Source: Akkermansiaceae bacterium UBA5020
GTDB lineage: Bacteria; Verrucomicrobiota; Verrucomicrobiia; Verrucomicrobiales; DEV007
Direction: 5' to 3'
Assembly (NCBI GenBank): GCA_002396885.1
Contig: DGXY01000099.1
Location: forward strand, 1-11,707
DNA: 11,707 bases
Shown here: positions 6,687-11,707 of the stretch, piece by piece
Numbering within the stretch: the first letter of the stretch is position 1
How the letters are laid out: each line of letters begins with the position of its first letter
Translations under genes and position numbers: made by a program
The notes under the pieces: model-generated
What the model was told of the DNA's origin: nothing
The model's database searches: none
Seen by the model: the letters and a program-made list of their open reading frames with translations, nothing else

Positions 6687-6714
6687 ATGCTACAAAGAAA
6701 TTTCATTACGACAA
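6687..6714 (-). promoter_or_regulatory. Possible sigma70-type promoter for the beta-barrel gene
   Basis: On the - strand TTGTCG (6714-6709) and TAGCAT (6692-6687) are separated by 16 bases, each matching 4 of 6 consensus positions. The start point would fall near 6680, about 28 bases before the ATG at 6652. The match is moderate and not unique enough to be sure. Confidence 0.3.
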
Positions 6715-6732
6715 ACCATTTTTTCGCCGATT

Positions 6733-7557
6733 TCAGGGAGGAGGCGATGCGCCAGGGGCGGACTCGCGCGGATCAGGAGCACTGGTTTGTCGGGTGCTCA
6801 TGCGAAAACGGATCGGGCCGGAGTCTTTCTCAGCACGGTGGGGCGTGGCTGGCGTAGGCTCCGCGACGTGAGGCGGTGCCGGATCAGCCTCCGGCGCGAG
6901 CCCTCCGGGGAACAAGTCCGAAGTCAGGGCGGCACTCTCCCGGGACGAGGGCAGATCCGCCGCCCTCACGAAACGAGTCGTGCCCCAGTCGATCGATTCA
7001 TCCAGCGCCACCCCGGGCCGGCTCATCGCGGTGAAATTGATCTGGGAATCAAGCCAGGTGAGACTCGATTCGAGCCGCGCATACTGGGAAGCGACCGCCT
7101 CGCGGAACCCCTCCGGCTTCTTCTCGATGATCTCGTCGAGGACAGCCTTCGCCATGCCGAGGGTGCCGAAGGCCGCCTCATATTCGTTCGCATAACGCTG
7201 GGCCTCTCCGAGTTCGAGCGACTCGATGAAATCGAGGTATTTCATCATCACCTCGTGCTCGTCGGTGGTCAGCCTCGCCTCCGTCTCCGCGATCGTCTTG
7301 GCGAGGGCTCCGCGACGGTAGTTCACCATTTCCGGCTCGAAGTCCGGATGCGCCTCCGCCAAAGCGTTGACCTGACGGTCCGCCTCGAGGTAACTGCCGA
7401 GGGCGAGCGGCCACTGCTCCGCCGTCGCGAGTCGCTCGGCGGTCTGGATCCAGCCGTAGACCGTCAGCCAATTCGCGGCGGGATCGGTCTCCTCGGCCGG
7501 AGCCGGGAGCGAGCACGCCAGTAGAAGGGCGGTCGCGAAGGAGCGAAAAAGCCTCAT
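6733..7557 (-). CDS. Exported TPR-like protein (possible lipoprotein) with proline-rich tail
   Basis: 274 residues, no family I can name. Residues 1-15 (MRLFRSFATALLLAC) read as a short signal ending in a weak lipobox LLAC at C15; cleavage by ordinary signal peptidase after APAPA (17-21) is equally possible. Residues ~29-170 are helical; GWIQTAERLATAEQWPLALG and the following helices up to VNYRRGALAK (~35-87) have the spacing of a TPR unit. The last ~60 residues (214-274) are rich in Pro, Ala and Ser and likely disordered, as in a periplasm-spanning tether. It starts 22 bases after the FHA/GrpE-like gene and is very probably co-transcribed with it, which suggests a joint function. No terminator is visible before the barrel gene, 80 bases on. 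No Shine-Dalgarno sequence. Confidence 0.75.
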   Translation of the reverse strand: MRLFRSFATALLLACSLPAPAEETDPAANWLTVYGWIQTAERLATAEQWPLALGSYLEADRQVNALAEAHPDFEPEMVNYRRGALAKTIAETEARLTTDEHEVMMKYLDFIESLELGEAQRYANEYEAAFGTLGMAKAVLDEIIEKKPEGFREAVASQYARLESSLTWLDSQINFTAMSRPGVALDESIDWGTTRFVRAADLPSSRESAALTSDLFPGGLAPEADPAPPHVAEPTPATPHRAEKDSGPIRFRMSTRQTSAPDPRESAPGASPPP

Positions 7558-7579
7558 TCCGGAGCAGTCTCGATGGGTT

Positions 7580-9238
7580 TCAATCCTCCCCTCCCCGGAT
7601 CAGCACCTCGACCTTCCGCAGGATCACCGCCACGTCGCCATCCCCGACCCGATAGCCGGGACGGACCACTTTGACGACCTCGCCCGGCTGAAAGGGAGTC
7701 TCGGAATACTGTCGGGTGCCCCAGCCCTTGCGACTCAGCACCTGCACTTCGCGGCGATGTTTTGGGGAAAGGAAGGTGCCGAGAGCCAGCTCGAAGGGCC
7801 TCACCCCTCCCGACTCGAGGATGTTGACGAGCCGGTTCCGGAAGGCGGTCAGCTCCTGCGCGACCTCCTTCAGCTTCCGCACGCCCCGGTAGCCTTCGAG
7901 GAGCAGGTCGAGCACTTCGAGGCGCTCAATGAGGGCGCGGTAGATCTCCTGTTCGCGATCCTTCGCGATCACCATCGCCTCGAAACGCTCGGGGATCTCC
8001 ACTTCGATCCCCTTCCGACTGAGTCCCTGGGCGCGGCGCACCTCCACGTCCATCGTCTCGCGGAATTGAGCAAGATCCGCCTCGATCGTCGCGAGATCGT
8101 CGCGCCGTCGTGCGATCTCCGCTTCGACCTCGGAGAGTTCCGACTGGCGCTCGCCGGTGCGCCTCGCCAACTCCGCTTGCACGCCGTCGCCATACTGAAG
8201 CCAGATCGGCTCGATGAGATCAAGTTGTCCGCGGATCGCGGCGGCAGTCGTGTCGATCCGGTGAAAAAGCTTCTCGGCACCCGCGGCTCCCAGATCAGGA
8301 AGACTGTCGCCCGGGATCCAGGCCTGCCAATCCGTAAGAAGGCGGCTTTCCAATTGACCCAATCTCCCGAGCAAATCGGCCGAGTGAATCTCCGCGTTCG
8401 TCCGACCCGCGCGCTCCGCCTCGCATTGGGCCGAGAGTTCCGCCCAACGGGTCTGCCACTCGACTTCGGCGGCGGCGTAGGCGTCACAGATCTGTTGGAG
8501 CCCGGCCCGTTGTTCGTCGAGCTGACGCAGTTGCCCGTCCCTCGTGCCGATTTCGTAGCGCAGCCCGGCGATGATGCCCTCGCGTTCGATCACCTCGCGG
8601 CGCGCTTCATTGAGACTGGTCTGGAGCCGCTGCTCCCGGGCGGTGGCTTCCTCGAGATCGCGTTGAAGACGACGGAGCTGCTCCTCCCGGGCCTTACCCT
8701 GCTCGTCCAACGCGCCGAGCTCGGACTCGCGGGTTTCCAGGAGGTTCCGGAGACCCGAGGCCTCAGTCGTGCGGCGTCCGTTCTCCTCCCTCAAGTGGGC
8801 GATCTCGCAATTAAGCGCTTCGCGCTCTTCCTCGAAGACTAGGCGCAGGGCCTCGAGTTCCCCATCGGCCTGGGCTCGGGACAGGTGCTCCTCGACCACG
8901 GCCGGGATCTCGGCAAGACAGGGCGGAGCCGCGTCGTTGCTTTCCTGCACGCTGAATTCAGCAGTGGCGAAACGCAGGAGATCGCCTGGCTCGAGCCGAC
9001 TCCGCTCGACGCGGAATCCGTTCACAAAAGTTCCGTTGCTCGAACCGCAGTCGACCACTTCGATGCCCGAGTCGCCCAGCACCTCGATCTTGGCATGACG
9101 GGCCGAGACCGACGCGTGCTCCACGCGAAGCTCATTGCCGACGTCCCTGCCCACTCCAAAGACTTGATCCCCCGTCGGGATCGGAAACGCACCCGCAGGG
9201 TAGAGGTCGGGCTTGATAGGTCGGAGGGTAAGGGCCAT
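7580..9238 (-). CDS. FHA domain / coiled coil / GrpE-like fusion protein
   Basis: 552 residues, no signal peptide, so probably cytoplasmic. Residues ~24-98 are an FHA domain with the key residues in place: GVGR (28-31), SARHA (45-49) and SSNGTFVNG (66-74); FHA domains bind phosphothreonine. Residues ~115-300 and ~350-405 are long, charged heptad-like helices rich in Glu, Arg and Leu, interrupted by a Pro/Gly patch near 306-320. The C-terminal part (~430-547) resembles the GrpE helix-bundle and beta domain: LTAFRNRLVNILESGGVRPF, G-x-F-x-P-x-x-H (487-494), then GEVVKVVRPGYRVGDGD and VILRKVEVLI, matching GrpE's 'FDP..H..V ... G.V..v...GY......iR.A.V.V'. GrpE exchanges nucleotide on DnaK and also uses a long coiled coil. 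Ordinary GrpE is about 190 residues and lacks FHA. The fusion is my inference from motifs; without it the gene would be an FHA/coiled-coil scaffold. First gene of the unit continuing to 6733. Confidence 0.85.
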   Translation of the reverse strand: MALTLRPIKPDLYPAGAFPIPTGDQVFGVGRDVGNELRVEHASVSARHAKIEVLGDSGIEVVDCGSSNGTFVNGFRVERSRLEPGDLLRFATAEFSVQESNDAAPPCLAEIPAVVEEHLSRAQADGELEALRLVFEEEREALNCEIAHLREENGRRTTEASGLRNLLETRESELGALDEQGKAREEQLRRLQRDLEEATAREQRLQTSLNEARREVIEREGIIAGLRYEIGTRDGQLRQLDEQRAGLQQICDAYAAAEVEWQTRWAELSAQCEAERAGRTNAEIHSADLLGRLGQLESRLLTDWQAWIPGDSLPDLGAAGAEKLFHRIDTTAAAIRGQLDLIEPIWLQYGDGVQAELARRTGERQSELSEVEAEIARRRDDLATIEADLAQFRETMDVEVRRAQGLSRKGIEVEIPERFEAMVIAKDREQEIYRALIERLEVLDLLLEGYRGVRKLKEVAQELTAFRNRLVNILESGGVRPFELALGTFLSPKHRREVQVLSRKGWGTRQYSETPFQPGEVVKVVRPGYRVGDGDVAVILRKVEVLIRGGED

Positions 9239-9247
9239 CCGTCAGAG

Positions 9248-9257
9248 AATAATTATT
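9248..9257. promoter_or_regulatory. AT-rich palindrome in the divergent intergenic region
   Basis: AATAATTATT is a perfect 10-bp palindrome, the most AT-rich spot of the 140-base gap between the divergent FHA/GrpE-like gene and the oxidoreductase gene. On the - strand it could supply a -10 element (TAATAA or TAATTA) 10-20 bases ahead of the ATG at 9238, but no -35 box lies at the right distance: a run of seven C occupies that place. It might instead be an operator. Confidence 0.25.
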
Positions 9258-9343
9258 ACACTTCGCACCGATCCCCCCCTGTATCAACGGCATTTTTGCC
9301 CCTTGCTCCCCGCAACACCGCTCATACGCGCCGCAAAGGGACA

Positions 9344-9371
9344 TTGACGAAAACGGGCCATCCTGTCAAAT
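9344..9371 (+). promoter_or_regulatory. Candidate promoter giving a leaderless oxidoreductase mRNA
   Basis: TTGACG (9344-9349, 5 of 6 to the -35 consensus) and TCAAAT (9366-9371, 4 of 6 to the -10 consensus) are 16 bases apart. Only 7 bases lie between the -10 box and the ATG at 9379, so transcription would begin at or next to the start codon. This agrees with the absence of a Shine-Dalgarno sequence there. Confidence 0.4.
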
Positions 9372-9378
9372 TCACCCC

Positions 9379-10815
9379 ATGACGGAATCCGAAAACTCCC
9401 CTCTCACGACTCGACGCGCCGCCCTCAAAACGGTGGCCGGTGCCTCGGTCCTCGCTGGCATCACCCTGCCCTACGTCCACGCCCAAGAAAACTCAGAGGT
9501 GAAACTCGCCCTCGTCGGTTGCGGCGGGCGCGGCACCGGAGCGGTGAAAAACGCCCTCAGTGTCTCCGGCTCGCTCGGACCGCTGAAGCTCCACGCCATG
9601 GCCGACGTCTTTCAGGAAAACCTCAAGCGCAGCCACGAGACTCTCTCCAAGGATCCCCAGATCGGCGACAAGGTCGACGTTTCCCCCGAGCGCCAGTTCA
9701 TCGGCTTCGACGGCTACAAGAACGCGATGGACTCGATGAAGGCGGGCGACATCGTCATCCTCACCACTCCCGTCGCCTTCCGTTGGCCGATGTTCCAATA
9801 CGCCGTCGAGAAGGGGCTCCACGTTTTCATGGAAAAGCCCGTCACCACCGACGGCTTTACCGCCCGGAAGCTTCTCGAGATCAACAAGAAGGCCGTCGAG
9901 AAGAATCTCAAGGTCGGCGTCGGCCTGATGTGCCGCCACTGCAAGTCCCGCAACGAACTGAAAAAGCGCATCGACGACGGTGCCATCGGCGACATCACCT
10001 TCCTCCGCAGCTACCGGATGCAAGGCCCCGTTGCGACCTGCTTCACACCGAAGAACGACACGGACATGAGCGAACTCATGTATCAGATCAAGAACTTCCA
10101 CAGCTTCCTCTGGCTCAGCGGTGGCTCCTTCAGCGACTTCTTCATCCACGGCATCGACGAGATGTGCATGATCAAGGGCGACTTCCCCATCGAGGCGAAG
10201 GCCGTCGGCGGACGCCACTACAAGACCATGGAGCGCAACGGCAAGGTCCTCGTCGCGGTCGATCAGAATTTCGACAGCTACGGGGTTGAATACACCTTCA
10301 AGGACGGCACCAAGGCCCTCTACGAAGGCCGCAACATGACCGGCTGCCACCAGGAATTCGCCGCTTATGCCCACGGCACGAAGGGCTCCGCCGTGATCTC
10401 ATCGGCCAGCCACACCCCGGCAAAATCCCGTCTCTACAAGGATCACAACATCAGCATGAGCGCCCGGGGCAATCCGGAGAATCTTCTCTGGGCTTTCCCC
10501 ACCGGCGACCGTGGTGCCAATCTCGAAGGCAATCCCTACGACATCGAGTGGGAAGAACTCATCACCGCGATCCGCGAAGACAAGCCCTACAACGAAGTCG
10601 AGCGGGGTGTCGCGGCGAGCAACGTCACCTCCATGGGCCGCATGGCCGCCCACACCGGACAGGTCATCACCTACGATCAGATGCTCAACAGCGATTTCGT
10701 CATGGCCGCCAACGTGGCCGAGCTGACGATGGATTCCGATTCCCCGCTCATGCCCGACGCCGAAGGCAAATACGCCGTCCCCGAGCCGGGCATCAAGAAG
10801 GATCGGGAATACTGA
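9379..10815 (+). CDS. Tat-exported Gfo/Idh/MocA-family oxidoreductase
   Basis: 478 residues. The N-terminus has a Tat signal: TTRRAALK (10-17, twin Arg 12-13), hydrophobic stretch to ~31, and cut site VHA (33-35). The mature part begins with a Rossmann fold, VKLALVGCGGRGTG (41-54), the dinucleotide-binding glycine loop. ADV (75-77) ends the second strand, and MEKPVTTD (151-158) is the EKP motif typical of the family, whose Lys is catalytic or positions the nicotinamide. The C-terminal half is the expected substrate-binding alpha/beta domain with a GIDEMCMIKG helix near 254-263. Tat export carries the protein folded with NAD(P) bound. PVC bacteria encode many such paralogues, thought to act on sugars or inositol-like compounds; the substrate here cannot be told. 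Monocistronic: own candidate promoter and a strong terminator at 10844-10882. Confidence 0.92.
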   Translation: MTESENSPLTTRRAALKTVAGASVLAGITLPYVHAQENSEVKLALVGCGGRGTGAVKNALSVSGSLGPLKLHAMADVFQENLKRSHETLSKDPQIGDKVDVSPERQFIGFDGYKNAMDSMKAGDIVILTTPVAFRWPMFQYAVEKGLHVFMEKPVTTDGFTARKLLEINKKAVEKNLKVGVGLMCRHCKSRNELKKRIDDGAIGDITFLRSYRMQGPVATCFTPKNDTDMSELMYQIKNFHSFLWLSGGSFSDFFIHGIDEMCMIKGDFPIEAKAVGGRHYKTMERNGKVLVAVDQNFDSYGVEYTFKDGTKALYEGRNMTGCHQEFAAYAHGTKGSAVISSASHTPAKSRLYKDHNISMSARGNPENLLWAFPTGDRGANLEGNPYDIEWEELITAIREDKPYNEVERGVAASNVTSMGRMAAHTGQVITYDQMLNSDFVMAANVAELTMDSDSPLMPDAEGKYAVPEPGIKKDREY

Positions 10816-10843
10816 TCTCCGCCCCCCGATTAAACCAAGCGCG

Positions 10844-10882
10844 ATCGCCGTTCTCCAAGCCTATCCGGGGAACGGCGATTTT
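10844..10882 (+). terminator. Rho-independent terminator of the oxidoreductase gene
   Basis: ATCGCCGTTCTCC (10844-10856) pairs with GGGGAACGGCGAT (10867-10879), 13 bp with one T-G wobble and a 10-base loop, followed by TTTCGTTTT. It lies 28 bases past the TGA and separates the oxidoreductase from the TPR gene starting at 10945. Confidence 0.85.
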
Positions 10883-10944
10883 CGTTTTGGTCAATTCGTC
10901 CACCCACCGCGTATCCTTCCTGACATCCCGACCCGCTTCACCCG

Positions 10945-11707
10945 ATGAAAATCCTCTGCCTCGCCCTCTCTCTTCTCACTGCGACCTTCCTGAACGGCCA
11001 AGAATCGCCGACGGGCGGAGATCTCAAGGACGCCCAATCCAAGCGTCTCAAGCTCGCCGATCAGTTGCAGGAGCAGGGCGACGAGGCCGGGGCGCTCGAA
11101 GTGCTCGAGGGACTCCTCAAGAAGGATGGCGAAAACACCGATCTCATCCGCCGGGTCGTCGGGCTCCAGCTCCGCAACGACCGGGTCGAGGCGGCTATCC
11201 CGCTGCTCAAGAAGCTCCTCGAAATCGAAAAGGGAAAAGAGCCCGAATACGCCGCCGTGGCGCGACTCATGATCGAAAGCGAGCAGGTCGAGGCGGCCAA
11301 TTCCTTCCTCGAGGACACGGCGAAGAAGTTCCCCGAATCGGCCGAATTTCCCTACCTCCTCACCTTTTCCCTCGCCCGTGCCGAGCGCTGGTCCGACGCC
11401 ATCGGCCAGTTTGAAAAGACCATCGCACTTGCCAAAGACGACGCCGAACTGCTCAACGAAGCCTTCTATTTCCGCTTTGCCGCCGCCCATGAACGCGCCG
11501 GACAGTTTGACAAGGCCGAGCCGCTTTTCCGCAAGACGCTTGACCTGATCGAGCAGAGCGATTCCGAAGCCGAGAACCCCGGATTCAAGGCCACGGTCCT
11601 CAATTACATCGCCTACATGTGGATCGAGCGTGGCGAGAAGCTTGAAGAGGCTGGTAAATTCGCCCTCGAAGCAGCCGCCCTCGATCCCGAGAGCGGGGCC
11701 ATCGCCG
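10945..11707 (+). CDS. Exported TPR-repeat protein (3' end outside window)
   Basis: Open from ATG 10945 to the window end, 254 residues visible and no stop. MKILCLALSLLTATFLNGQ is a signal peptide, so the protein works in the periplasm or envelope. The rest is a run of TPR-type helix pairs: KLADQLQEQGDEAGALEVLE (~36-55), RRVVGLQLRNDRVEAAIPLL (~69-88), AVARLMIESEQVEAANSFLE, FPYLLTFSLARAERWSDAIG, NEAFYFRFAAAHERAGQFDK. The last visible stretch, NYIAYMWIERGEKLEEAGKF (~220-239) plus AALDPESGAIA, matches the common bacterial TPR consensus 'NYLGYxWADRGxxLxEA...A..L.P..G.y.dSlGW', so at least one more repeat should follow. Such proteins are scaffolds in envelope assembly or secretion; the partner is unknown. 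Transcribed separately from the oxidoreductase because a strong terminator lies between. No Shine-Dalgarno sequence. Confidence 0.85.
   Translation, partial: MKILCLALSLLTATFLNGQESPTGGDLKDAQSKRLKLADQLQEQGDEAGALEVLEGLLKKDGENTDLIRRVVGLQLRNDRVEAAIPLLKKLLEIEKGKEPEYAAVARLMIESEQVEAANSFLEDTAKKFPESAEFPYLLTFSLARAERWSDAIGQFEKTIALAKDDAELLNEAFYFRFAAAHERAGQFDKAEPLFRKTLDLIEQSDSEAENPGFKATVLNYIAYMWIERGEKLEEAGKFALEAAALDPESGAIA

Noticed and set aside
7757..8842. 361-codon + strand frame opposite the FHA/GrpE-like gene
   Set aside because: Shadow of the coiled-coil coding sequence, no motif and no independent signal.
1358..8900. Many CTCGAG / CCTCGAG words across the genes
   Set aside because: Explained by preferred codons for Leu-Glu and for the antisense reading; no regular spacing or strand bias that I could see.
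9493..10374. 293-codon - strand frame opposite the oxidoreductase gene
   Set aside because: Antisense shadow of a strongly supported Gfo/Idh/MocA gene.

Overview
The window is GC-rich, densely coded, mostly single-gene or two-gene transcription units with no RNA gene, mobile element or CRISPR array that I can see. It most likely comes from the chromosome of a Verrucomicrobiota (PVC superphylum) bacterium. The reasons are a very large PVC-type dehydrogenase/HEAT/cytochrome c protein (2890-5970), a small cytochrome joined to an SHD1-like domain (237-848), a Tat-exported Gfo/Idh/MocA oxidoreductase (9379-10815), and the complete lack of Shine-Dalgarno sequences ahead of all nine visible starts. 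The lineage assignment is inference from protein families, not from a marker gene.

Layout. 1-236: probable tail of a + strand gene, then two strong hairpin terminators. 237-1266 (- strand): a PhnA-type zinc-ribbon protein followed 16 bases later by the small c-type cytochrome/SHD1 protein. 1358-2611 (+): a PlsC-like acyltransferase with a long C-terminal extension, divergent from the zinc-ribbon gene. 2612-2889: a non-coding convergent gap filled with degenerate tandem and inverted repeats. 2890-5970 (-): the 1026-residue PVC dehydrogenase/HEAT/cytochrome c protein. 6010-6069: two tandem terminators for the next gene. 6080-6652 (-): outer-membrane beta-barrel protein. 6733-9238 (-): a two-gene unit in which an FHA/coiled-coil/GrpE-like fusion protein is followed 22 bases later by an exported TPR-like protein with a proline-rich tail. 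9379-10815 (+): the Tat-signal oxidoreductase, with a possible leaderless promoter and a strong terminator. 10945 to the edge (+): an exported TPR protein, cut off by the window end.

Many products are exported or envelope-located: the two cytochrome proteins, the barrel, the TPR-like lipoprotein candidate, the Tat oxidoreductase and the TPR protein. The acyltransferase would supply phospholipid. The two heme proteins and the oxidoreductase fit the periplasmic oxidative metabolism typical of PVC bacteria, but they lie in separate transcription units and I cannot link them to a common substrate.

The most unusual gene is 7580-9238. Its N-terminus is a clear FHA (phosphothreonine-reading) domain, its middle a long coiled coil, and its last ~120 residues look like the C-terminal half of GrpE, the DnaK nucleotide exchange factor. 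A phosphorylation-responsive cochaperone coupled to an exported TPR-like partner would be a new kind of system if structure prediction confirms the GrpE fold.
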